The notes under the pieces are model-generated. The model did not search any database and was not told the DNA's origin. It saw nothing but the letters and a program-made list of their open reading frames with translations. The translations under genes and the position numbers were made by a program. DNA of 64,000 nucleotides from Tetracentron sinense (Eukaryota > Streptophyta > Magnoliopsida > Trochodendrales > Trochodendraceae): positions 27,163,250 through 27,227,249 of the forward strand of contig CM026570.1 of assembly GCA_015143295.1 (NCBI GenBank), in the 5' to 3' direction. How positions within the stretch are numbered: the first letter of the stretch is position 1; each line of letters opens with the position of its first letter. Below, piece by piece: positions 10,001-22,000 of the stretch.

Positions 10001-13000
10001 TTCCACTACCTCATACCAAAGCAAAGCATTAGAACGAGCCTTCAGGGAAGACAGATTTCTTTGCGCCATTCGATCGTTGGCACTTGGCAGGGTACAAAGT
10101 TCCTAGAACTGACAATTTCTGTATTGAATGTTAAAGAGTTTGTTGGGATATTGTGGGGAAGGACCTTCTAGTCGTCTTATAGGAGCTCCATGAATCAGGA
10201 AGGTTTGATTGGGCGATTAATAATACTTGTGTCCCTAATCCCTAAGAAGACTAGAGCTCAGAAGATGAAAGACTTTAGATCCATTAGTCTTGTCATCAGT
10301 GCTTAAAAAATTATAGCAAAGTCTTGGCCATCCACCTTAGTAGTGTCTTGGACTCAGTCATCTTCCCCAACAAGGTGGCCTTTGTGAGAGGGAGACCGGT
10401 TCCATGGAATCAAATCTACAAACCATTAAGAGCCCCTCTGAGCGCGGTGAATAAGGCGCTTCTGGGAAAATGGGTTTGCAAGTTTGGTGAAGATTGGGAG
10501 AGTCTGTGGATAGCAAAATTTGGGGTAGCATCCCCTTGGATGTTGTGGAGGGTGATAGGTCCTCATGGTGTGGGCCTCTAAAAAGGTATTATGGTTGTAG
10601 CTCTTCTGTTAGAACCATACATTAGGTTCAAACTTGGTAGTGGGGCTAACATCCAATTCTGGACAGACATTTGGAGCGGTCAGTCGCGGCTCTCGGAGGA
10701 ATTTGGGTCCATTTTCCTCCTGGCTCTCAACAAAGAGGCCACCATCTCCAATTGCATTGAGAGGGTAGGTAGTGATTTAGTCTGGTGTCCTAGGCTGCGG
10801 AGAAATTTAAATGATTGGGAAGTCGAGGATATGTCTCGTCTGCTAGCTAGCTTGAACTCTTCCTCCCCACGGCCTCAGATTAGTGATTCTACAGTGTGGT
10901 CTAGAAGCAACTCCGGTCGATTTTCAGTGAGATCCTTTCTACAGCCCTTTGCCACTGTACATGGCCACCCATTTCCTTTGGTCTGCACCTCTAAACAAAA
11001 TTCTTACTACTGGTCACTTAAAGAATATAGGGTGGAGTATGGTAAATCGGTGTTATTTGTGCCTAAATGAGGAAGAGTTGGTGAATCACTTCCTTTTGCA
11101 TTGCCCGATTGTCTGGGAGCTTTGGGCTTCGTTCCTATCCCGCTTAGGAGTTGAGTGGGTTTTCCCTTCCTCCTTTCTAAGCTTCTTATCAGGTTGGAAA
11201 TTGGTGTCTTTGGTGGGCGTCGAGGAAGAAATCTCGACCACCTTGTCGGGCACTATCTCGTGGACAATTTGGAAGAAGAGAAATAATCGCGTTTTTTATG
11301 ATTCTCTTCTTCTTCTCGGGTAGTAGCCCGTGTTCGGCTTCTTCTCAGGTACTAGCTCGTTAGCTCGTGTTTGGCGTAGGATTGTGGAATGGTGCTCTTC
11401 TTGCCCATTGGGGCAAGTGAGGGATATGCTACTAGTGTGAGGAATCAGCCTTGTATTCGCCCTCTACTGTTCTTTCTTTTTTCTTTTTGTTCCCTTCCTC
11501 TCTTTGTTAGCTTTACTTGGGTTACATCCCTGTAAACTATTGTCCTCCTTCTAATTTATATTAGATCTGTTATTTACATATAAAAAAACTTAATAACTTA
11601 AAACTAATTTTTTTTATCAATATTCACGCATATGTGTATATAAAAAGAAGCTGAGCTATAAGGATATGAGGACTACAAGAGTTCACAAGGTCATGAACCG
11701 GGAAAAAACAAAACAAGAAAGAAAAACATAAGCAAAACCGGATTGCCCCTAAGAGCAATCACTCTATCATGGAGCCCAATTAGACTACATTATGTCCACA
11801 ACACCGCATTCCAAAGAAAGAAAGATACTTTAGAAAGAATGCCTGGATTCCACACAGCCCTGTGAGGAAAGCAAACAGGCGGACTAGACCCAATCAACTG
11901 AACTAGAGATCTCACTGAAAACCGACTGTTGTTTCCTCTAGACCACGTTCTACAATCTCTACCTTGAGGGACCGAGGGAAGTGACCCAGCCGATGTAAAA
12001 GCCTACCAAACTCGGCTAATTCCCAATCATTCAACTCCCTCCTCAACTTGGGGCACCAGCCAGCCCCACCACTCCCCCTATCCATGTAATCCCCAACTAA
12101 CGCATTCCTATCGATGGCAAGCTGGAAAATGGTGCCTCCTCCTGCAAACTAGCGGCAACACACATCAAACCAAAATCTTACCTTTGACCCTAGACCCACC
12201 TTAAACTTGAAATACGGGACTACATATCGAGCGGCTGACATAATCCCCTTCCACAACACTACCCCATAAGAGCCCTTAACTACATTTGGAACCCAACACG
12301 ATTGCTCCCCATGCCTAGCGACAATCACAAATCTCCCTTTCCTCCCCAAATCTCTACATCCATTTTCCCAGAAGGCCTTGTTAACGATAGATGGGGGTTT
12401 CAAGTTTAGGCCTCCCTCACTCTTTAGCATACAAATGCTACCCCAATCCACAAGATGATATTTGAACTGTCCTCCTTTCGAATACCACAGGAACGCCCTC
12501 TGCAATCGTTCGAGGGATGCTGCCACTGAACAAGGGATGATAAGAGTGGACATGAAATAGGTTGGCAGGCTGACTAGTGTACTTTGGATCAAGGTCAACT
12601 TCCCACCTTTGGACAAGAAAGACGCTTTCCACCTTGACAACCGCTTAGCAAATCTTTCCAAGATCGGAGTCCACACTGCCTTGGCTTTAAAATTGGCCCT
12701 TAATGGCAAACCCAAGTATACTGATGGAAGGTGACCCACCTTGTATCCAAGGCAATCTGCAAGAAAGGCTAAATCTGAAACCTACCCAACCCCAACTATT
12801 TCTGATTTGGACATGTTGACTCGTAACCCTGAAACTGCTTCAAAGCAACGGAGAAGGCTTCTAAGGGACACTAGATCCTGACAAGATGCTCTACAAAAGA
12901 AAAGGGTGTCATCGGCAAACTGAAGGTGGGATTTCCGCAGTCTGTCTCTACCTATGGGAAAACCCTCGAAGACCGAACCATCAACTCGGGACAGCATCCT

Positions 13001-16000
13001 GTTCAAAGCTTTAGAGACAATGTTGAATAGGAAAGGGGAGAGAGGATCCCCATTAAAAACTAATTATAAATTACAAGTCATTACAATTCATAAATCAGCA
13101 TAAAGAAATAACTAAAAATTTGAATACGACCCATTACAACTAACGAGTAATAAAATTAAAACAACAAACAAGAGTATGAAATATAAAAAATTCAATTTTC
13201 ATGATTAAATAGCATATATAAAATACTGGATATATAAACCATTAAAACTAATAACTAATAAGAGTTCAAATTTCAGAATTAAGAGTATAAATTTTTAGGA
13301 AATTTTGAAATCTGAATTTAAACTAGAAACATAGGTTATACGAGGGGAGAAAAAAATTCAGCCTCCCTCCTTTTTCATTAAGAAAAAGGAAAAAATGATT
13401 GAATTTCCCCCTCTTCTCTCTTAAATTGGAAAAGAAAGAAAAAAAAATAGAAGCATACTTTTAAGGGGAGAAAAGAAAAAGGAAAAAAAAGAACAGAAAC
13501 ATAGCACCTTCACCTCACTTTTTCTCAATTTAAGAAAATAAAAAAATAAAAAAAATTAGAACTGAATCCACCCATGTTAAATTTTGGGAAACAAAAAGAA
13601 GAGGAAGAGAGAAAGAGAATGGAATAAATATTATTATTATTATTACACGTACATAATTCTATCTTGAGAGTTCGAGACTGGAGAACTAGAGAGCTTGACT
13701 TCTTGAGCTTGAAGAAGAGGTTCAGTCAACTTGGAGTTCCAGAAGAAAAGGGATTACAAGATATGTTATGGTGTACAGCACCATAAAATATTATTATGGT
13801 CCCAAACACAAGCTTATAAGATATGTTATGGTGTAAATCACCATACAATATTATTGTATACACACCACTAAAAATATTAAATCACAAGCTTTTTTTTAAC
13901 ATTGTGCATAAGCACCATAAATCACCTAGGTGTGTGGTTGCCCAGGTTCCTTAGAGCCTTAGGCACCTAGTCAACCACCCTAAACAACAGTGTATCACAT
14001 TGCAAGAAAATATAACTTTTGCATTTACTGCAGAAGTCCTGGACAAATTATTTGTGAAAGTCTCATTTATCAACAAAATCAAAAGAGGACCCCCGATCAA
14101 AAATTTCTAGTCCAACGGCACCTACTGCCACTTCAACCAGCACCACATCCAAATACCACCATGTCACAGATGGTCTAAGCTTCAATTGCTTCTGCACCTT
14201 CTTGAGAGATTCACACTGCTCTTTTTGATATCGGATTTTCAAATAATACAACATCATCTCTTATTTGGAATAAAAGTCCTAGTTCATCTAACCATATGAA
14301 AGGGGTATGCCAAGTTCATCCTTACAATGGTGATCGAGAAATTCTCATAGCGATGAGAAATTGTCTGTTTGGTTACCAATTAACTCCAAATTTCCATATC
14401 TTCAAATAGATCCTTTAATCGCAAAGATGTTCTTTTATTTTTGATAAGTGTAACTTATTACCAAAAAGGAGCAAATTCCATAGACAAAACTGTCTCAATA
14501 AACGAGACAAAGATGTAGGCCAAAATTGTACAGAGAGCTAACCGTATGAGCTGCCATGGTATCCTTGAAATCCTTGGGACAGAGGACCCAAAATACAGAA
14601 GCCAGGAGACCCGACTAATCACACAATAAACTGATTCTAAAATCTCAAAGATGTCCTTTTGGTCCTCACTTACTAATTATTTCAAATTTGTCAAACCAAC
14701 TTGTTGATCATAATTAGTTTTGTATAATTTTTTTATGGAATTGATCAGGAATGACTAAGGAGCATAAACATGGATGTCTTTCCTATGGATCTTGACAAGA
14801 ATATTATTTTATGATTTTATCTGTGTTTCCTTGCTCCATCTTCTTCAACATGGAATATTTTTAAACTCATAAATAGATAAATTTTACCATCATCATGTGA
14901 ACCTTGTCAAGAGTATCTGGGGTTTGCTACACATACCTTGTTTAGCAGTTCCATTCTTTACAGTTACAATTCTTCCATTTATGATTCTTAGTATATGCCT
15001 TCATATCTTTTCTCACTGCTTTGATGTACATCTTTTTTTCCATTGCCTCCTTTTTGAGTGTTCAACTTGCCAACATACACTTCTCCTCATCATTGCCAAA
15101 AATGGTCTAACTCACCGGCTCACACATGATTGAACCATCATAATTGTTTTACCTCTATTAAAGCTACTCCTGAGTTCCCTCAAATGCTCTTATTTAGGAT
15201 GGCCACCCATTCTCAAAATTATTGTTTTGGGTCTTGACTATATTCCTTATATGTACACGACTACATGTTGTTCCTTGATTATCTAACTGCTCACTCTAAA
15301 AAAAAAAGGAAAAGAAAATGTATATATTGCCAATATTATCGGAACAAAAAAGGTGCCAGTTCAAATCTGAATCAGTTGTCTTGTCAACACACTCCCAACC
15401 TACTGAGAAATTTTTTTTTTTTTTTAAATCACTCCCAACTCACCATTTCTTGAACTGCACTTGTAGAAAAAAAAATTATCGGTAAAAAACAATCATATAA
15501 ATAAAAGGAAAGGAACAGGATACAGAGGAGTTCACCAGAGGATTGAACTCGGAAAGAAACTAAATTCAGTAGGAAATAATCTGAGATAACAAAGAGGGAC
15601 ATAGAGGCAAAACAATGCGTAAAGAAAGAAAAATTATCTGCTCCTGTTATCTAGCTCAATAAACCATGTCCTCTCTAGCAGAGAGTCAAGAAGAAAGTAG
15701 ACGCATGGCCCTTACGCAAAGCTGATCTGGATGAAGGGATGAGAGTTCGAATACTCTCCGATTCCTCCCCTTCCAAATGGACCAAACAATAATCCCCGGT
15801 ATAATGCTCCGGGCTTCCTCCAAACAACCATCCACCTTAACCGAATGCCAACAAGATAAGAAGTCCCGTAAAGTACGAGGAAAAACCCACCAAATACTCA
15901 ACCACGAAAGAAACTGACCCCAAATACCGAAGGCATAAGGGCAATGCAAGAGAAAGTGATCAATTGATTCCTCCTCTTGGAGGCATATGAAACAACCATT

Positions 16001-19000
16001 GGTCATCCTCCAACCTCTATTTTTCAAGTGATCACGAGTGAGGATTTTGTCCAGCACTGCCGACCAGAGAAAAAATGATACTTTGGATGGGATATTCGGA
16101 TTCCACACCTATTTATGCGGAAAGGGACCACCTTGGACCTGAAAGAAGCACGAGTGAAGCGAGGCTATTACTGAGCAAGTTAGTTGCATTTAGCAAACAA
16201 TGAGTTTTAGGTGTTATAGGAGTTGGGGAAAAAGATACGAGATCAGATGCTTTGTTCTATCCTTCGACAAAAGTCGTGAGTGGAAGGGATCTTCAATTCA
16301 TGCGTGAAGGTGGTTAATCCGACCACCTTAGAGATCTCTAGAGGCCTTGTAGAGAGATCTCACTGAAAATTGACCCTTGTTATCACATGACCAAATTCTA
16401 ACATCGTTGAGATGAAGAAGAATATTAGCAAAAAGGAGGCGCTCTAGCAAGCTAGAAACACTATCAAGCTCCCAATCATGAAGGTTGCATCTAAACCTCG
16501 GACACCAAGAGAAATTATTATCGACCCTCTCCGGTCTACCAGGGTCATGATTGTAGGATGTGGTCTCGAGGCAACAAGGGTCGTTTTTCAGTGAGATCTC
16601 TAGTTCACATGCTCGGGTCGGGTCTTTCCACTGGTGTTCCTCATAGGACTGTATGGAATCTAGGCATTCGATCTAAAGTATTTTTTTTCTATGGAATGCG
16701 GCTTTGAATAAAATACTCACATGTAATCACTTGAAATCTAAAGGGTAGAGGATGGTTAATTGTTGTTTTATGTGCCTCCAATCAGAAGAGTCAGTAGATC
16801 ATCTACTCTTACATTGTCCTGTAGCACGTGAGTTTTTGGGCTTCTTTCTATCTCAAATGGGCGTGGTGGGTCTTTCCCTCTTCACTTCACAACTTCTTAT
16901 CTTGTTGACGATTGGTAAGTGGGGACGGTTCCAGGATGGCTATTTGGGTGACTTTACTGGGTGCTATAGCATGGTTCATTTGGAAAGAGAGAAATAAGAG
17001 AGTCTTCGAGAACTCTCCCTCTTCCATCTATCGCATTTGTGCTCGGACCCATTCTTTGGTTTTGTCTTGGTGCTCATCTAGACAGGCGGGGGTGAACTGG
17101 GATATTTTGGCAGTTTGATGTTAGTTGGGGGCCGCAAGGTTGCAATCTAGGAATAGGGTTGCTCCGTGTGTCTGTTTCATGTTTTGAGTCTTAGTTCACG
17201 ACCTTGTGAGCTTTGGTTTGTCTTTATCTTTGTATCTATGTTTTGATTTCTTCTGTTATATATTGCGTGAATTATCGATCAAAAAAAAGATTCCATAGAA
17301 GCGTTCTTGTCTAACGCTATTGCCCACAAGTCTCTAAACTCTTCCTTGAGGGTTAGATTGACACACCATCTATTCGACCAAAATTTAACCTCTGCCTGAT
17401 CCGACTCGGAATGAAATATGTCTAGAGAAATCCTGCTAGGCCACTAAAGTTGGACCCAAGGACAGAAGAGCCATGAGGAAAAAACGACAGCCGAGCACGT
17501 AGAGCAATTTCATTATGCCTTTCCAAAGGTCACAACCGTGGGATCTATGGACGGGATTGAGATTCCATCTCGACGCCTCTCCATACTTGTGAAAAATTGC
17601 TTTTCTCCACAAGGACTCCCTTTCCGAGCCAAAAATGTGACGCCCCGAACCCGCGCCTAGGGAATCAAGTTCCGAGACGCGTGTCCGTTCGTCAAATCAT
17701 GCAAGCGGAAGACTTTACCCGCAAAAATGCGGGAAATTTAAACATTTATCAGATGCTCCCAAAAAGCAAATAATACCTGTCATCACAATAGCCATCATAC
17801 AAACCATATACCTGTATTATTTACATCAAGTTTGTTTTACAAAAGTAGGCGCCTCTATCACGCCAGGTACAACTTGTACAAGCTTCCAAAATGTCCAGAT
17901 AGACTTTTCACTTACTGGTCAGCAGCTCCAAGATCTGCTGACACAAAAAGTCAGTGAGCTATGAAGCCCAATAAAACCACAATCCTTCTAAACTATTTTT
18001 CACATAATAACACGCATCAATAATGATATAATAAGCAGTTCAATTTGCATGTTACAGTAAAATAGAACAGTATATAATAAATTGTGACCCAAGGTCACTT
18101 AGGGTTACGTCACCCTAACAGAGGTTCCCGACCTCACATTACTTTCTAATTATGAGGTTCAGTTATGAATGTATTATATTACCAAATTATCGTTTCGATC
18201 ATCAATCATGTTTCATTTCGAGTCCTAAGACTCTATTAATTGGTCACAGCCCACAAATGTTTAGCTTAAAGTCTCTAAATCATAACCATAATACATTGAG
18301 TCATTTAGACTCACACACGTTGTTCCGGCTTTCACCCGAACATGACAAAACCTTGGATATACCAACCCAACTCACCTGGAATCCGATGATTCCATACCGA
18401 ACTATGAGTCCACCAACTCAAACAAATACACCAACTCTGAGTATACCAACTCAGACCACTTCGTATCCGAAGCTTACACACACAACATGGGCATTCACCC
18501 AATAAGAACATTTTTCCATTCAATTGACTGGCCACATCTACCGTGTATTCGCCGCCATCGCCCTGGGTATCAGTTATGAAGGAACCCCGACCAACCTGCC
18601 TACCGTCACCTTCTGGCTAGTCTACGGAGGAACCCCGACATCTATACCAATGCTGACATCTCCTGACGTTCCACCAAGAAGGGACCACGATAGACACGGT
18701 GCCGACATCTTCTAACCCACCCAGAGAGGAACTCCGGACTATACACTATCTGATGTTTAGCCACTTTAAACTCCCTAGGACTCCGACATCTCCTGACTAC
18801 CAGTCACGGAGGAACCACGGGCCATGCAGGACACCGCCACTCCTGACCTAGTCCAAGAGGCACCACGGACGACCTAGACAAACAGACCGACATCTCTCGA
18901 CTATCAGTCACGGAGGAACCCTGGGCCTTACTGGGCACCGTCTCTCCTGACCTAGTCAAAGAGGAACCACGGACTATACTGAACCCTGGTTAGATTTTCT

Positions 19001-22000
19001 AACCACAGGTTAACCCCAGTTAACCCAAGCCTCGCTTGATTAACTGAAATACTTGGGCCTCGCGCCCGTGAACCAACTCCGGTAACACACCGTCCCGTTA
19101 GGGAGCGTTTCCAGGCTAATGGATGTCTCCATAGCCTTGCAAGACATGCAAAACAACTTTTCGTCATCCTAGGGTGGCGATACAATTTACCCGGGACCCG
19201 ATCTGGGTTCCCTGAAGGACCACATAAAATCACAACATCACATAGGGGTCTTCAACCCTTTTTCATTCACGTCAAAAGATATGCATATACATCACATGAA
19301 ATAATATAGCAAAATAAGCGAAAAAATGAGAAGAAAAGATAGGGGTTTTACTTGCTTCACGCGTTTCGAGGCGACTAGAGTCGAAACGGACACCGCCAAC
19401 GCGCTCGAAAGGATGATCAACCCCAAGGTAGAGCGCATGCAACTTTCTCTCTCTACCTTTTTCTCTTTCTCTCTCTACACGCAAAACGAGACGCCGGAGA
19501 GAAAATCAGACGCCGCCAACGCGTCGGGGACGTCGAAAAACCTCAAGGAGACCTCCCTTTCCCTTTCTCTCTCTTCCTTTCTCTCTCCTCTTTCTCTCTC
19601 TTCCTTTCTCTCTCCTCACTTTCTCTCTCTAAAATGGTTGGGGCAGCATACTGTGTCTGCAGCTCTAAACCGTGAGCAAATGAGGGGCTGACCTTCATTT
19701 ATATAAACCTTAAATGGGGTTTAGATCATGTGCAAAAGCACATGATCCATTTGGTGTGGAAAGGTGTGGTTGACCAAGTCAACCACTTTGACTAGTTTGA
19801 CCAGTTTGACTGGATTTTCCCATTTTTCATGCATATATCCTTTGAAACCCTATTATATAACGCCTGATAGTGATGAAACTTCAGGTGACCGAACTTGGGA
19901 CAGCTCGACACCTACTGTAAAAATTTCGGGGAAAAATACTGAGTTTTGACAGCTACACTTTAGTCCGGAAGAAAATTGCAAAACCCACTAATTTTCTGAT
20001 TTCGGACACAAAACACGCTGTCGCTTTTTCGTTTGAGATAACTAACTGCCGTGACGACAGACATTAGTCCCCACGGCCGACCGACACGCATTAGTGCTAA
20101 CCGCACGGATTTCTATTAGGATCTCCAACAGATATTGGGTCCCACTTAATTTCTGGAAATATGAAAATTTCCCGTTTCTCTCAATTTTATCACACATAAT
20201 GGCCCCGCGGTCCCGCGAAATGATACTTGACGGAACCGATACGGTAGGGGTGTGTCCGGGCAGTCGACCGGCACACTGTGTGCGAATTTTTGCCAAATGA
20301 TACTGAGATTTCCTCGGTGCACTTCAACCCTGAGCAAAATCTCCTTCTTATTAATTTAACAATTAATTAACTAATTAACCTTCATTAAGGACCCATAAAC
20401 ACATAATTTTATTATATTAAAATTCCGGGTAGTTACAAAAAACCTCCACAACCATTTGCCTAGGAGGGCTTTGTTACACTTCTCTAGAGGACAAACACCC
20501 AACCCCACTTCCTCGAAGGGGAACCAAATAAACTTCCAATCCACCAAATGATATTTCTTAACACCATCTTTATCATTCCACAAGAAATTGCGTTGAAGTC
20601 TTTCCAAAATTTTGGCCACTGATGATGAGATGATGAAAAGCGAAGGAAAATATACCGGTAAATTGTTAAGACAACTTTTGAGGAGAGTTATTCTACCCCC
20701 TTTGAATAAATACGAGGAGCTCCACCCAGACAGCCTACTCTGGAAATGATTTATCATTGGATCCCAGATCGCCTTATTATTTAAACCAACCCCTAGCGGT
20801 AAACCAAATATGATGTCGGGAGGGATCCTTGCCTGCACCCCAAAATTGTTGCTAACTCTGATAGATTCGGTACTTCACCAATCTCAAAAATCATGCTCTT
20901 TCCCAGATTAATTCTTAACCCTGACACTGCCTCAAAACATCTAAGGATTGCTAGCTGGGAGCCGGTAGATTTGCACAAGATTAACGCATCGTCTGCAAAT
21001 TGAAGATGAGAGATAAAGAAGATAACCTGACCTAGGCCGAAACCCTCTAGGGTCACTCCGTCTATTCTGCTCATCATCCTGCTTAAAATCTCTGAGACAA
21101 GGATGAATTTAAAGGGAGATAGGGGATCTCCTTGACGGAGTACTCTAGAGCTCCTAAAATAACTTGCACGACTGCCATTAATCAAGATCAAAAACGAAGC
21201 CGAGGAGAAACAGGCCTTCATCCATCTAGTCCCAAAACCCATCCTTCGCATGATATATTCCAAGGCCTCCCAATTCGAGTGATCGTAGGATTTTTCCAAA
21301 TCAATCTTGCAAACCACACCCAGAATCCCCAATTTTAGCCTCTCGTCAATACACTCATTAGCAATAAGGATACCATCGAGGATCTGTCTGCCGCTAACTA
21401 AGATGCTCTGGGAAGGCGATATAATATGAGGGAGAACCGGTCTGAGTCTAGAAGCTAAGACTTCAGTCATGATTTTATAAACACTACTCACTAGACTAAT
21501 GGGCCTAAAGTCGTTGATATCCTAAGCATCGCCTTTCTTTGGAATTAACACTATGAAGGTGGTATTTAACGCCTTATCAAAAGACCCAAAAGAGTGAAGC
21601 TCGTTGAAGAGTAAGATTAGATCATGACTCACTAAGTCCCAACAAGATTTGAAGAAGGCCAAGGAAAACCCATCTAGACATGGGCCTTATCACCATCTAG
21701 TTCCTTGACTGCCTTCCAGATCTCCTCCCTCTCAAATGTCTTCTCGAGCAGGGCCTAAAGGTCTTCTGGGACTCTCTCAAAACCAAGACCATCAACACAA
21801 GATCTAAACCTTTCTTTTTCCGTATACAGATCTTTATAGAATTTAACTGTGGCAATCCTGATATCCTCTTCCGAATCCTTCCAATTCTCGCCGACCTTAA
21901 GACGGGAAATGAAATTTATTCTCATGCGGTTGTTGGTGATTCTGTGAAAAAATTGGGTATTTTTATCCCCTTCTTTGAGCCATTAACCCTCGATTTTTGC

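Larger units (their letters stand above)
8905..11586 (+). mobile_element. L1-type LINE, 5'-truncated and internally deleted
   Basis: The parts appear in plant L1 ORF2 order. Endonuclease remnants come first (GGILLAWDKRKIEV near 8977, then GRDFNCVRFPHERRG near 9190). The linker block LKALKAKLKSWNKEVFGNVV follows near 9577, then the N-terminal reverse-transcriptase part up to about 10395, NKALLGKW near 10450, and a C-terminal zinc-binding (zf-RVT) domain at about 10880-11330. The catalytic reverse-transcriptase core (RQGDP, FADD) is absent, so the sequence jumps from VAFVRGR to the region beside NKALLGKW. It ends with a 3' untranslated tail and a short poly(A) at about 11579-11588. Stops and frameshifts occur throughout. 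It lies antisense to the host gene in intron 5. Confidence 0.85.
17636..20437 (-). mobile_element. 2.8-kb solo LTR (Ty3/gypsy type) nested in a LINE
   Basis: On the minus strand it starts TGTAACTACCCGGAATTTTA and ends GGTTCGGGGCGTCACA, with a TG...CA pair at the two ends. The 5-bp direct repeat AAAAA flanks it at 17631-17635 and 20438-20442. LINE coding sequence continues on both sides. No gag, pol, primer site or second LTR is present, so unequal LTR recombination has probably removed the rest. A TATA-like TTTATATAAATG lies at about 19700 on the minus strand. The ends resemble long LTRs of plant chromoviruses; the clade is inference. Confidence 0.85.

Noticed and set aside
14740-15133. Possible Ty1/copia remnant
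   Set aside because: Scattered weak resemblances on the minus strand need many frame changes and include no catalytic motif.
16536-16545. Target duplication for the nested plus-strand LINE
   Set aside because: Only GATT is shared with the sequence after the poly(A); too short to claim.
19326-19691. Open frame of 121 residues in the solo LTR
   Set aside because: It is produced by low-complexity CT repeats and has no known domain.
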